Assembly (NCBI RefSeq): GCF_030503675.1
Contig: NZ_CP129964.1
Coordinates: forward strand, 2,976,001-3,040,000
Origin: Lutimonas zeaxanthinifaciens
GTDB lineage: Bacteria; Bacteroidota; Bacteroidia; Flavobacteriales; Flavobacteriaceae
Length of the DNA: 64,000 bases
Direction: 5' to 3'
How positions within the stretch are numbered: the stretch's first letter is position 1; every line of letters begins with the position of its first letter. Positions 53,720 through 62,728 of the stretch are shown one piece after another. The notes beneath the pieces are model-generated. The model made no database searches, had not been told where the DNA came from, and saw only the letters and a list, made by a program, of their open reading frames with translations. Made by a program: the position numbers and the translations under genes.

Positions 53720-54570
53720 TTCTCCTTCGGATTAAATAGTTGTTGCAAGTCAAGTACAGGCCTGCAAGAAGTGATTGCAATTTGCTGCTGTGATAATTTA
53801 AATATGATTTCAGAGATTTCAGCAGCCGATGCCGAAATAGTCATGCAATCTCCATTCGAAACCGTATCATAGTCGCTTAAAAAAGATGCTTTTTTAATAT
53901 CGCTTCCACATAAAGAATAACTTTTAGTGCAAGCAGCCAGAATTGTGCCGGTCGCTCCTGTTTGTATAATCTCTCCATTATGAATTATTGATAAATTCGT
54001 ACAAACCGTACTTAACACATCAAGGATATGAGAAGAGATTAATATGGTCATTTGGCTATCCTGTGTCAGGTCTAAAATAAGTTCTTTAAGTGCTTCAATA
54101 CCCAGAGGATCTAAACCTGAAAAAGGCTCATCCAACAACAAACAAGAGGGGTTATTAAGAAGGGCCACCGCGATACCCAGGCGTTGTTTCATTCCCATCG
54201 AGAAATGACGAACCGGGTCTGTTCTGTTTAATGGCAAACCAACTTTTTCAAGTGAGGCTTCTACAGCTTGTTTTGATGAGTTTGCTCCTTGAATTTTTGC
54301 AAATAATCGAAGATTTTCATGTGCATTTAAGTAGGGGTAGAGTGATGGTTTTTCGATGATACCTCCAATTTTCTTTGCACCCTCGCCAGTTATCTCAACC
54401 TTACCACTATCGGCAGAAACCAATCCCAGTAAAATTTTGAACAAGGTAGTTTTACCGGCTCCATTCGCACCAACCAAACCCAAAATTTCTCCCTTTCCAC
54501 ACGAAATACTAACGTTATGAAGGGCTCTTACTTTACCATACTTTTTATGCACTCCTTCGCAGTAAATCAT
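53716..54570 (-). CDS. ABC transporter ATP-binding protein
   Basis: 284 residues. Walker A GANGAGKTTLF near residue 36, a signature HFSMGMKQRLGIAVALL, Walker B CLLLDEPFSGLDP and H-loop SSHIL. The C-terminal extension after residue 215 is typical of ABC-2/DrrA/CcmA-like exporters. It powers the neighbouring permease. Overlaps on both sides by 4 nt. Confidence 0.92.
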   Translation of the reverse strand: MIYCEGVHKKYGKVRALHNVSISCGKGEILGLVGANGAGKTTLFKILLGLVSADSGKVEITGEGAKKIGGIIEKPSLYPYLNAHENLRLFAKIQGANSSKQAVEASLEKVGLPLNRTDPVRHFSMGMKQRLGIAVALLNNPSCLLLDEPFSGLDPLGIEALKELILDLTQDSQMTILISSHILDVLSTVCTNLSIIHNGEIIQTGATGTILAACTKSYSLCGSDIKKASFLSDYDTVSNGDCMTISASAAEISEIIFKLSQQQIAITSCRPVLDLQQLFNPKEK

Positions 54571-55109
54571 ACTATTTGCGATTTGGCGATAGCCCGGTAA
54601 TCAAATTTAGGTTCGTAATAGTCTTCCAGAAAAGTACGGGACCAAAACATTTTTTTGAACAGAAATAAGGGCTCCTTTACCATAAAATAAGGAATGTAAT
54701 GATACCATTTTACACCAAAATCACGATAACATTGTTGCACCTGATCCTTTATACCCAATTCTTCTGCAGCTGTTTCTGCAGCCATACGCTGACATTTAGA
54801 ACCTATATAGATGAGCGATATTCTTCTATTATAACCATGGATGAAAAATTGATCTTTTATTCGTTTATAATTCTGGTAACGCGACCAGCCATCCATGATA
54901 ACCAAATATATATGAACAAACGAAAACAGAAAAAATAAGGTCCAAAATACTATCCAAAACACTGATCCAGAACGAATTGATTTTATAAGCTGCACGCCAT
55001 AGATCCATGATTCTAAAATAAATAGTATCATTGAAGCATACAATAACCTCCCTACTCTGAGATAGGAAATGATTGGGCTAGGCTGTATGGGTAAAATTGT
55101 CTGATTCAA
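54567..55109 (-). CDS. two-helix membrane protein of unknown function, first gene of ABC operon
   Basis: 180 residues. Two hydrophobic helices in the first half (LYASMILFILESWIYGVQLI and VFWIVFWTLFFLFSFVHIYLVIM), then a basic cytoplasmic part with CQRMAAETAAEELG and YIPYFMVKEPLFLFKKMFW. No known family recognised. It heads the four-gene operon in which every cistron overlaps the next by 4 nt. A TAnnTTTG box lies 6 nt before the start codon, implying an almost leaderless mRNA. Confidence 0.65.
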   Translation of the reverse strand: MNQTILPIQPSPIISYLRVGRLLYASMILFILESWIYGVQLIKSIRSGSVFWIVFWTLFFLFSFVHIYLVIMDGWSRYQNYKRIKDQFFIHGYNRRISLIYIGSKCQRMAAETAAEELGIKDQVQQCYRDFGVKWYHYIPYFMVKEPLFLFKKMFWSRTFLEDYYEPKFDYRAIAKSQIV

Positions 55110-55114
55110 GTAAA

Positions 55115-55122
55115 CAAATATA
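55115..55122 (-). promoter_or_regulatory. candidate -7 promoter box of the ABC operon
   Basis: TATATTTG on the minus strand, 6 nt before the ATG at 55109. If real, transcription would start at or within a few bases of the start codon. Confidence 0.4.
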
Positions 55123-55229
55123 TAATTTCACGATTAAAATTTAAAATAAAAAACTAAATACTGTAAGTGAAAAGTATTGTTGAATCATAGGAGAGCCGTT
55201 GATTTTGAAACGATCGGGTCAATAATGTG

Positions 55230-55799
55230 TCAACCGATCCTTTTTTCGTTTTGCTTCACGAAGGAGCCCCAACCGGAATAGCTTTTCCCAGTTTGCTGTT
55301 TCCCATCATTATAAAAATGACAAACTGCTGCCGCCAGCCCATCAGTAGCATCCAGGTTTTTCGGAAGTTCCTTCAATCCTAAGGTGCTTTGCAGCATTTT
55401 CGCTACTTGTTCCTTAGAAGCATTTCCATTCCCGGTAATTGCCATTTTGATTTTTTTAGGCGAATATTCGGTAATCGCAACTTCACGAGACAGACCTGCA
55501 GCCATTGCAACGCCCTGAGCCCTGCCCAATTTAAGCATGGATTGAACATTTTTACCAAAAAAAGGGGCTTCAATGGCTATTTCGTCGGGATGATAGGTGT
55601 CAATAAGTTCGATGGTTCTTTCAAAAATCAACTTCAGTTTGGCGTAATGATCGCTGTATTTTTTTAGCATCAATTCATTGAGTTGCATAAAATGCATCCT
55701 CTTATCGATGACCTTGATAAGCCCATACCCCATTACAGTTGTACCTGGATCAATCCCTAAGATTATTTTTTCTTTTGGCAATGTAAATTGTTTAGACAA
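55230..55799 (-). CDS. ruvC: crossover junction endodeoxyribonuclease RuvC
   Basis: 189-residue Holliday-junction resolvase. The start ILGIDPGTTVMGYGL contains the first catalytic Asp; IAIEAPFFGKNVQSMLKLGRAQGVAM the catalytic Glu; ATDGLAAAVCHF the last Asp pair. The frame opens at TTG (55797-55799), with an in-frame TAA three codons upstream and no ATG before the domain, so a non-ATG start is required. A second TTG six codons later is the alternative. Confidence 0.93.
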   Translation of the reverse strand: MSKQFTLPKEKIILGIDPGTTVMGYGLIKVIDKRMHFMQLNELMLKKYSDHYAKLKLIFERTIELIDTYHPDEIAIEAPFFGKNVQSMLKLGRAQGVAMAAGLSREVAITEYSPKKIKMAITGNGNASKEQVAKMLQSTLGLKELPKNLDATDGLAAAVCHFYNDGKQQTGKSYSGWGSFVKQNEKRIG

Positions 55800-55841
55800 T
55801 TGGATTTAAATATCAGAATGATATTTTGTTTCTTTGTGTAA

Positions 55842-56822
55842 ATGTACAATATCTTGCAAAAATACTTTTCAAGTTTTCTCTTTATCATAAAACTCCTGAT
55901 TCTTTCAGGCGCCTATTATGTTATTTCTCAACAACTTTTTAACGAAAATAATTTTAACGGAAGGTTGTGGACGGATCAACTCGATGGCATGGGATCGGCA
56001 GGTTTGGCATTTATGCTATTGATTGTTTTTTTCACCTTGGTCAACTGGATACTGGAGATCAGTAAATGGAAAACATTAATGGAAGGCCTGCAAAAGATAT
56101 CTTTTTCAGAAGCACTGGAACAGAGTCTCGGATCCCTTACGGCCTCTTTAATCACTCCAAACAGAATCGGAGAGTATGGAGCAAAAGCAATCTACTATTC
56201 CCGAATACAGATGCCCGGGGTAATGATTCGGAACTTTATAGGTAATGCCAGCCAGATGTCGGTAACCGTCATTTTTGGAGTACTTGGTATTTTTGCATTT
56301 CGAAGCTATTTGACGCCACAAAACTTTCTGAGTACAGAATTATTGGTTACCATCGCTTTTATTGTTGTTGCTCTTTGCTTTTTATTTTATTGGATTCTCC
56401 TCAAAAAGGATCGCTTTTCCTGGTTGAAAAATATAAAAAGTTTATTTAAGATTCCGACGCCGGTGTATCAAAAGGCCCTGACGTATTCTGTCCTTCGCTA
56501 TCTTGTTTTTTCCCATCAGTTCTACTTGTTTCTGATTTTTTTCGAAGTAGATATTGCCTATCCCTTAGCACTTTCCGCAATCGCCTTGATGTATTTTATC
56601 TCTTCGGCCATTCCGGGCTTCGTGCTGTTTGACTGGCTGGTTAAAGGTTCTGTTGCGGTTACCCTGTTCGGATATCTCGGTGTGAGTGAAATTGTCATTT
56701 TATGCGTAACCACAACCATGTGGATTTTAAATTTTGCCTTCCCGGCCATGATCGGAAGTGTTTACGTGATCAGGTTTAATCCAAGATCTCTTGTGCCAAG
56801 TGAACGTAAACTTATAAAATGA
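55842..56822 (+). CDS. UPF0104/MprF N-terminal-like membrane flippase
   Basis: 326 residues with eight or so hydrophobic segments. SLGSLTASLITPNRIGEYGAKAI is the hallmark of the lysylphosphatidylglycerol synthase transmembrane (LPG_synthase_TM/UPF0104) family. Relatives act as lipid flippases or accompany glycolipid synthesis. The next gene, overlapping by 4 nt, is a GT2 glycosyltransferase, so the pair may make and move a glycosylated lipid; the product is unknown. Confidence 0.82.
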   Translation: MYNILQKYFSSFLFIIKLLILSGAYYVISQQLFNENNFNGRLWTDQLDGMGSAGLAFMLLIVFFTLVNWILEISKWKTLMEGLQKISFSEALEQSLGSLTASLITPNRIGEYGAKAIYYSRIQMPGVMIRNFIGNASQMSVTVIFGVLGIFAFRSYLTPQNFLSTELLVTIAFIVVALCFLFYWILLKKDRFSWLKNIKSLFKIPTPVYQKALTYSVLRYLVFSHQFYLFLIFFEVDIAYPLALSAIALMYFISSAIPGFVLFDWLVKGSVAVTLFGYLGVSEIVILCVTTTMWILNFAFPAMIGSVYVIRFNPRSLVPSERKLIK

Positions 56823-57958
56823 TTTTTGCAGGATTTGTCATAGCTGTTCTTTACGGAATACTGATCTTGTATTTGAGTCAGGGAATCGATCGACTTCCAT
56901 CATATAAACTTAAGGTTCAAAATTTCTTTCAAGGTTTTTCGATCATTATTCCTTTTCGAAATGAGGCACATAACCTCCCCAATCTGCTCGAGAGCCTAAA
57001 CGCTTTGAAATATCCCAAAGAAAATTATGAGATTATTCTGGTCAATGATAGTTCGACGGATAATTCAGTTGCAATCGTTCAAGATTTTTTAGCAGCAAAT
57101 CCATATCTTAAGCTTAAACTAATCGAACAAAAAGAGGTCCGCAAGGCTCCAAAAAAGGAGGCCATAAAAAAAGCTATTGAGGCCTCTTCTTTAGAATGGA
57201 TCATTACCACGGACGCGGACTGTACGGTTCCTGCACAATGGCTTCAGGCTTATAATCAGATGATCAACACAAAAGATACAAAGATGATCGTGGCTCCTGT
57301 TACTTATGAAGAGGATACCGGTTTTCTTCATCATTTTCAGGTATTGGATTTTCTGAGCCTGCAGGGAACCACTATGGGTAGTTTTGGACAAATAGATAAA
57401 GGGTTCTTAAATCCTTTTTTGTGCAATGGTGCGAATTTGTGCTATAGTAAAGATGCATTTAAATCAGTCGACGGGTTTAAAGGAAATGACCATGTTCCTA
57501 GTGGCGATGATGTTTTCCTCCTGGAAAAATTTCAGCATACATTTCGAGGCGAGGTCCATTTTTTAAAATCATATGAGGCCATTGTAAAAACTTCAAGTCA
57601 GAAAACCTGGAAAGCACTTCTTGCTCAAAGGGTTCGTTGGGCCTCTAAAACCAGTGCATATAATTCTTTAAAGGTAAAGATGATAGGTTTGTTGGTACTT
57701 GCATATAGCCTGGCACTCATCATTCTGTTTCTATTTGGTTTTGCAGGAAAGATCTCCTGGGGCAGTATTGGTTTGCTGTTTCTTATAAAATTCAATCTGG
57801 ATTTTTTCCTGATCTTCAAAACCTCAAAATTCTTCAGGCAGACTAATATCATGAGGTCCTATTTTATTTCATCCTTGATTCATCCGGTTTACACTGTCGT
57901 CGTAGGCCTGTTTTCCCTGAAAAAAAACTATCGTTGGAAGGAAAGGTCTTATGGTTAG
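56819..57958 (+). CDS. family 2 glycosyltransferase, membrane-bound
   Basis: 379 residues. An N-terminal hydrophobic anchor, then a GT-A domain with FSIIIPFRNEAHNLPNLLESL, VNDSSTDNS, the metal-binding DADCT, GDDVFLLEKFQ and a LLAQRVRWASK (QxxRW-like) motif, followed by two or three C-terminal membrane helices. Processive or lipid-directed GT2 enzymes have this build. It overlaps the flippase-like gene by 4 nt. The nucleotide sugar and acceptor are unknown. It ends 5 nt before the convergent TonB-like gene. Confidence 0.88.
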   Translation: MIFAGFVIAVLYGILILYLSQGIDRLPSYKLKVQNFFQGFSIIIPFRNEAHNLPNLLESLNALKYPKENYEIILVNDSSTDNSVAIVQDFLAANPYLKLKLIEQKEVRKAPKKEAIKKAIEASSLEWIITTDADCTVPAQWLQAYNQMINTKDTKMIVAPVTYEEDTGFLHHFQVLDFLSLQGTTMGSFGQIDKGFLNPFLCNGANLCYSKDAFKSVDGFKGNDHVPSGDDVFLLEKFQHTFRGEVHFLKSYEAIVKTSSQKTWKALLAQRVRWASKTSAYNSLKVKMIGLLVLAYSLALIILFLFGFAGKISWGSIGLLFLIKFNLDFFLIFKTSKFFRQTNIMRSYFISSLIHPVYTVVVGLFSLKKNYRWKERSYG

Positions 57959-57963
57959 TAGCT

Positions 57964-58449
57964 CTAACGACTTGGCGTAATTACTATAGGGAGTGTAAAT
58001 TTCGAATTCACAGGTATACCCCTTTTTAAGGAAGGCTGAACCGTATTCGGAAGGGCCGCGAAGCTGTCGAACAATAAACTGTCGATCTCTGAAAAATTAG
58101 CTTCCAGACTCTCAGGCTTGTTGATCTCGACGATGGATATTTTACCATTTGTATCCACCAGGACCTCCACGTTCAGGGTATCCCGGGATTTTAAGGACCC
58201 CTCAAGAATTTCTTCCCCCATTATTTTCTGAAGCCTTCTAATCAATTCCATTTCAAAACAAAGATTTTGCTTTTCGCTACTATCGCAATTATTGCAATCG
58301 AGAAATAAGGGGTAGACATCAACATCATTATAATCGATGACTGTATCCAGAAGGACAGTGTTTCTTAAAGCCATCTTTTTAGGCGATATAAAATCACAGG
58401 AATACGATACCAAAATAATGGATATGATAATGATCAGCCTAGAAAACAT
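57964..58449 (-). CDS. TonB C-terminal-like lipoprotein
   Basis: 161 residues. Signal peptide with lipobox VSYSC, then a domain ending LNVEVLVDTNGKISIVEINKPES and SKFTLPIVIT, the pattern of TonB_C energy-transducer domains. There is no N-terminal cytoplasmic anchor, so it is likely a stand-alone periplasmic lipoprotein rather than a full TonB. A small Cys cluster (DCNNCDSSEKQNLC) may form disulfides. Function unknown. Confidence 0.7.
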   Translation of the reverse strand: MFSRLIIIISIILVSYSCDFISPKKMALRNTVLLDTVIDYNDVDVYPLFLDCNNCDSSEKQNLCFEMELIRRLQKIMGEEILEGSLKSRDTLNVEVLVDTNGKISIVEINKPESLEANFSEIDSLLFDSFAALPNTVQPSLKRGIPVNSKFTLPIVITPSR

Positions 58450-58567
58450 TGTATTCGCTTATACCTTGTGAATGTACAAATATTTTTGAAACTCCTGCGG
58501 TATTGTACAAAACTTGAACAAATTGTTAATACTAATTCCTAAAAGAAAAAATAGCTTACATTCGTGT

Positions 58568-59074
58568 ATGGATTTATTCTTGACAATTTTAGGATTGTTA
58601 CTCGTTATTCTTGGCATATTAGGATCTATACTACCTGTCCTTCCCGGTCCAATTACGGGTTGGTTTGGATTGCTTTTACTCTTTCTGACCTCAGCTGTCC
58701 CAATGAATTATTATGTCCTGGGAATCACTTTCTTCATAGCGCTTTTGATCCTCGTTTTAGATTATCTGATTCCGGGAATCGGGGCTAAAAAATTCGGTGG
58801 ATCTAAAAAAGGTTCTACAGGCGCAACTCTTGGCCTGATCATAGGCTTAATTCTGCCTATTCCTTTGGGGTTTGTAGTCGGAGCCTTTGTTGGTGCCCTT
58901 ATTGGAGAATTGATTCATGACCCCAGGGACCTTAAGAGAGCTTTAAGATCAGCTTTCGGTTCCTTTGTTGGCTTTCTCGCGTCGACGACCATGAAGCTTT
59001 TTGTAAGTTTGATTTTCTTTGTTTTCTTCGTTTACGAACTGGTTGAAAACTGGACTGAAATAATGCCTTTTTAA
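58568..59074 (+). CDS. DUF456 membrane protein
   Basis: 168 residues from ATG 58568 (the longer frame starts at a TTG). Five hydrophobic segments with conserved small-residue motifs LGILGSILPVLPGPITGWFGLLLLF and ATLGLIIGLILPIPLGFVVGAFVGALIGEL, the DUF456 signature. Function unknown. Confidence 0.87.
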   Translation: MDLFLTILGLLLVILGILGSILPVLPGPITGWFGLLLLFLTSAVPMNYYVLGITFFIALLILVLDYLIPGIGAKKFGGSKKGSTGATLGLIIGLILPIPLGFVVGAFVGALIGELIHDPRDLKRALRSAFGSFVGFLASTTMKLFVSLIFFVFFVYELVENWTEIMPF

Positions 59075-59167
59075 TTTATTAGTTTCAGTTTTTTAATTGT
59101 AAATTTGATTAAGTCAGATCGTTTCTGATCATTCGGATCTTTGTTGAAATCTAAACTCAGTTTTTAA

Positions 59168-59878
59168 ATGACTTTCCCTTTTTTTGCAGGACTCTTGGCT
59201 TCAATGCTTCATGTAATCATGGGTCCTGATCACGTAGCGGCTGTCATGCCATTTATCATAGAATCCAAGCGTAAAGCCTGGAAAATAGGCTTATTCTGGG
59301 GTGTGGGGCATATTTTTGGAATGTTATTGATAGGCTCCTTGTTTTTATTTTTTAAAGAACTGATTCCGGTTGAAGAAATCTCTTCTTACAGCGAACAGCT
59401 GGTAGGACTGGTACTGATCATTATCGGGGTGTGGGCCTTTTATAAAATTTTGAAACCTAATCCGGACCATAGTCATTTGCATGTTCATACTGAAAATGAG
59501 CCTTTCATCCACAAACATCAACATGATCACAGCCAAAATCCGAATCATGAACACAGACATCAGCGCGACGATTCGAAAACTGAAAAACAAGGTTATCTCG
59601 CTTCATTCTGGATAGGAGTATTGCACGGACTGGCCGGAATTGCTCATTTTATTCTGTTTCTTCCCGTATTGGGATTTAAGGATAATTTTGATGCAGGTTT
59701 GTATATCGCAGGCTTTATTTCAGGAATACTGGTGGCCATGATTTTGTTTTCACTTATACTGGCTAAGGTAATCGATTTTGCCAAAAATGAACACAATCAG
59801 AATCTTTACAAGGGAATTCGAGTAACTGGAGGGATCTTTGCACTGGTCGTTGGAATATACTGGATACTGGGCCAATAA
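59168..59878 (+). CDS. UreH/NicO-like metal transporter with His-rich loop
   Basis: 236 residues with six membrane helices. The first helix ends HVIMGPDHVAAV, similar to the metal-binding His/Asp-His motif of nickel-cobalt transporters and UreH-domain proteins. The central cytoplasmic or periplasmic loop (about residues 98-140) has repeated His (HSHLHVHTE, HKHQHDHS, HEHRHQRDD) which could buffer metal. Convergent with hypF of a [NiFe]-hydrogenase cluster, so nickel uptake for the hydrogenase is the probable role; the metal is inferred from context. Confidence 0.8.
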   Translation: MTFPFFAGLLASMLHVIMGPDHVAAVMPFIIESKRKAWKIGLFWGVGHIFGMLLIGSLFLFFKELIPVEEISSYSEQLVGLVLIIIGVWAFYKILKPNPDHSHLHVHTENEPFIHKHQHDHSQNPNHEHRHQRDDSKTEKQGYLASFWIGVLHGLAGIAHFILFLPVLGFKDNFDAGLYIAGFISGILVAMILFSLILAKVIDFAKNEHNQNLYKGIRVTGGIFALVVGIYWILGQ

Positions 59879-59884
59879 ATTTCC

Positions 59885-62158
59885 TTATCGTTTTTGATCT
59901 GTTCCATGTAAATGATAAAAGAGTTGCCCATAGGCAATGTTTTCATCATTTGGTGAGAGATCCTTGTTTAGATAAAGTTCCATGTCTTCAGGCAGAAGAT
60001 CAATGATCATATCCACCAGCGTTGTATTTTGAAAAACGCCACCACTACATACAATCTTTTTTATTTTATAAAAACGAGCAACATTAAAAATCAATGTGGC
60101 CAAAGTGAATAGAAAATTTGAGATGATCGCTTTTCGATCTTCTCCATTGTAGTAATCTTTATAGATTTCATTCCAGATATATTGTGTTGGAATGCTATTT
60201 TCATTGACATTAGGGGTGTAGGATTTTAAATTTTTTAGTTCATAATCATCAATCGCATTTTCAAGTAGAATAGCTCCTTCTCCTTCATAGGAATTTACAT
60301 CACATAGGTCCAAAAGAGATGCCACAGCGTCAAAAAGCCTGCCTACTGAAGACGTTTTCAAGGTATTAGCCTTTTTTAATTTTTCATAAATTTTTAATTC
60401 CTGATCGGAGAATTTAGTTCGTAAAAAGTCGGCATCCTGATCCTCATTCAATGAAAAAAGAGATAACCTTGGTTCTCTCGACATTTTATCACCGGCCATC
60501 CAGTTAAAATACTGAAAATGATTTACCCGTTTCATGTAACTGTTTTTATAAGAGAAAAACTCCCCTCCCCAGATATGTCCATCCTCGCCATAACCCGTCC
60601 CATCCCATACAACACCCAAAATTTCTTCATTACTGTGCATAAGATCATGTTCTGCCAATACCGAGGCAAAATGAGCCTTATGGTGCTGAATTTCATGTTT
60701 TGGAACGCTAAGCTTTTCTGCCAGTTCAAGGGCAAAATGCGTACTGAGATATGAAGGGTGTTTGTCGCATAGAAGCTGATCCGGATCTTCCTTAAATATC
60801 TTTTTAAAAACATTCACCGTTTCAGTAAATCGCCTGTAAACCTCGTAGTGGTCCAGATTTCCAAGATACTGACTCAGGTATAAATAATCATTGGGTATAA
60901 AGGCAATGGTACTTTTTAAATGGGCTCCCAGAGCCATTATCTTCAATTCATGTTGCTTCTTAAAATTCAAGTAATTTGGTGCAAAACCTCTCGCTCTTCG
61001 AAAGAGGACCTTTTGATGGTTTTTAAAACTGTATTTAATTACTGAGTCGTCTTGAGCATTTGAAATCTCAAGATTATGATGTAAAAAATAATCCGCCACT
61101 CCAGAGATCAGATCTCTTGCCGTCTGTATATCGCTAATCACAGGGCTGCCATGAATGTTTCCGCTTGTTGCCACAAGAGGTGAATTCATTTCTTTTGCCA
61201 ACAAGTGAAGAATTCCTGAATAGGGTAGCATCACGCCCAACTGACTCAACCCAGGCGCAAGTTCCTGAAGAGCAAGTGGTCCCTTATACCCTTTACTCGA
61301 AACGATCACGATAGGTCGTTCGACACTTTGCAATGACTCTTCCTGAACCTCACTAATCTCTAACTCCCTTTGAAGCAGCTCTATCGAAGGATAAAGAACA
61401 GCAAAAGGTTTCTTAGGCCTTTGTTTTAATCGTCTTAATCGATTAACCACCTCTCTATTTGTTGCATCACAACATAATAAATATCCTCCCGTATTTTTTA
61501 AAGCCAAAATCTTTCCTTGTTTTATATGGCCCGAAATTTCCTTAAAAAGATCCTTTTCCTTAACAAGGATCCTGTTTGCCTTATTATCTTCAAGGCTCAA
61601 TTGAATGCCGCAATCAGAACAGGAGTTGGTTTGTGAATGAAATCTTCTGTTTGAGGAATCAGAATATTCAGTTTCACATTGGTGGCACATCTCAAAGTCA
61701 GAAACTGTGGTATTGACTCTTTCAAATGGAAATGTATTGGTTACGGCCCATCTGGGCCCGCAATTTACGCAGGTGATAAAAGGATATTCAAACCTCCTGT
61801 TCTCCTCATTATCTATCTCCTTTAAACATTCTCTGCAAATACCAAAATCTGGAGTTAAAGCCAAATTTAATTTTCTTTTTGTCACGGAAGGAATAATTCT
61901 AAAACCATCAAATAACTGGTATTCAATCTCCCGAAGTTTATGGTTTTTAATTTTTGAAACAGGGGGTGGGTTTTTGATCAGTGAATCATAAAATTCATGA
62001 ATCTTTTTTACCGGACCCGTAATTACAATGATAACCCCATTTTCATTGTTTGAAACGGTACCAGATAGTTCCATGGAAAGAGCCAGCTTGTTGACAAAGG
62101 GTCTAAATCCGACTCCCTGCACCCTTCCGGTACAAATTATTTCAAAAGTAGAAAGCAT
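59885..62158 (-). CDS. hypF: carbamoyltransferase HypF
   Basis: 757 residues, full length. Domains in order: acylphosphatase (GRVQGVGFRPFV), two zinc-finger-like Cys pairs (CRECL, CVNCGPRW, CHQCETEY, CSDCGI), a YrdC-like domain (LALKNTGGYLLCCDA), and a Kae1-like domain with HHKAHFASVLAEH and VVWDGTGYGEDG. HypF makes the thiocarbamate on HypE that becomes the CN ligands of the NiFe site. It follows the maturation protease gene by 21 nt. Confidence 0.95.
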   Translation of the reverse strand: MLSTFEIICTGRVQGVGFRPFVNKLALSMELSGTVSNNENGVIIVITGPVKKIHEFYDSLIKNPPPVSKIKNHKLREIEYQLFDGFRIIPSVTKRKLNLALTPDFGICRECLKEIDNEENRRFEYPFITCVNCGPRWAVTNTFPFERVNTTVSDFEMCHQCETEYSDSSNRRFHSQTNSCSDCGIQLSLEDNKANRILVKEKDLFKEISGHIKQGKILALKNTGGYLLCCDATNREVVNRLRRLKQRPKKPFAVLYPSIELLQRELEISEVQEESLQSVERPIVIVSSKGYKGPLALQELAPGLSQLGVMLPYSGILHLLAKEMNSPLVATSGNIHGSPVISDIQTARDLISGVADYFLHHNLEISNAQDDSVIKYSFKNHQKVLFRRARGFAPNYLNFKKQHELKIMALGAHLKSTIAFIPNDYLYLSQYLGNLDHYEVYRRFTETVNVFKKIFKEDPDQLLCDKHPSYLSTHFALELAEKLSVPKHEIQHHKAHFASVLAEHDLMHSNEEILGVVWDGTGYGEDGHIWGGEFFSYKNSYMKRVNHFQYFNWMAGDKMSREPRLSLFSLNEDQDADFLRTKFSDQELKIYEKLKKANTLKTSSVGRLFDAVASLLDLCDVNSYEGEGAILLENAIDDYELKNLKSYTPNVNENSIPTQYIWNEIYKDYYNGEDRKAIISNFLFTLATLIFNVARFYKIKKIVCSGGVFQNTTLVDMIIDLLPEDMELYLNKDLSPNDENIAYGQLFYHLHGTDQKR

Positions 62159-62179
62159 TTCTGGTCCTTGTAAAATGAT

Positions 62180-62722
62180 TCACACTAAATTATGATTTTT
62201 AGTGTTAATTTCATCCGCCAATTCCATAATTAGGTCGATAGTTTCGGGGATCGCTTTTGCAACTTCATAAGACAGGTCCAGCGTCATGGGTTTCATCTCA
62301 TCAATACTAATTGTAAAAAGATGTATTGTTGGTTTTTTATCCAGTAAATACAAGGCCTCAACCATATCTTTTAAACCGACATCGTGAACGCTTAAAGTTG
62401 ATGGAAAATCAGAAGCAAACCTGGGTTTGATCAGAGAAACAGTTCCTTGCCCTTTCCCGTCCATCGTTGCATCCACAAAAATTATATGTCCATAAGCCTC
62501 GATGCAACTCAGCAATAAAAATCCTCCGGTCCCTCCGTCCAGAATATCCATATAAGGAGGTAAATCCAATGAATTCATTTCCTGAATCAACTGCACACCA
62601 ACCCCTTCATCACCCATCAGATAATTCCCGATTCCAAGCACAAGAATACTTTGAGATTTGTCTTTCTCAAAAAAATATGCGTCGCTGCTGATGGCTAATT
62701 TATCTCCCCTATTGTCCTTCAT
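62180..62722 (-). CDS. hyaD: [NiFe]-hydrogenase maturation protease (HyaD/HybD family)
   Basis: 180 residues. LGIGNYLMGDEGVGVQLI carries the Glu metal ligand, IFVDATMDG the Asp and LSVHDVGLKDMVEAL the His. It cleaves the C-terminal extension of the large subunit after nickel insertion. A 25-residue N-terminal extension precedes the core; no internal Met gives a shorter start. An AGGA ribosome-binding sequence is close to the ATG. It lies downstream of the cytochrome gene beyond a large inverted repeat. Confidence 0.92.
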   Translation of the reverse strand: MKDNRGDKLAISSDAYFFEKDKSQSILVLGIGNYLMGDEGVGVQLIQEMNSLDLPPYMDILDGGTGGFLLLSCIEAYGHIIFVDATMDGKGQGTVSLIKPRFASDFPSTLSVHDVGLKDMVEALYLLDKKPTIHLFTISIDEMKPMTLDLSYEVAKAIPETIDLIMELADEINTKNHNLV

Positions 62723-62728
62723 TTCCTG

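Noticed and set aside
55212-55240. Hairpin GATCGG/CCGATC followed by TTTTTT as a terminator
   Set aside because: The T run is on the plus strand where no gene ends, and part of the stem is inside the ruvC coding end; on the minus strand only a weak T run follows.
59485-59580. His-codon-rich stretch as a tandem repeat or CRISPR-like array
   Set aside because: It is a low-complexity metal-binding loop inside a membrane protein; units are irregular and there are no spacers.
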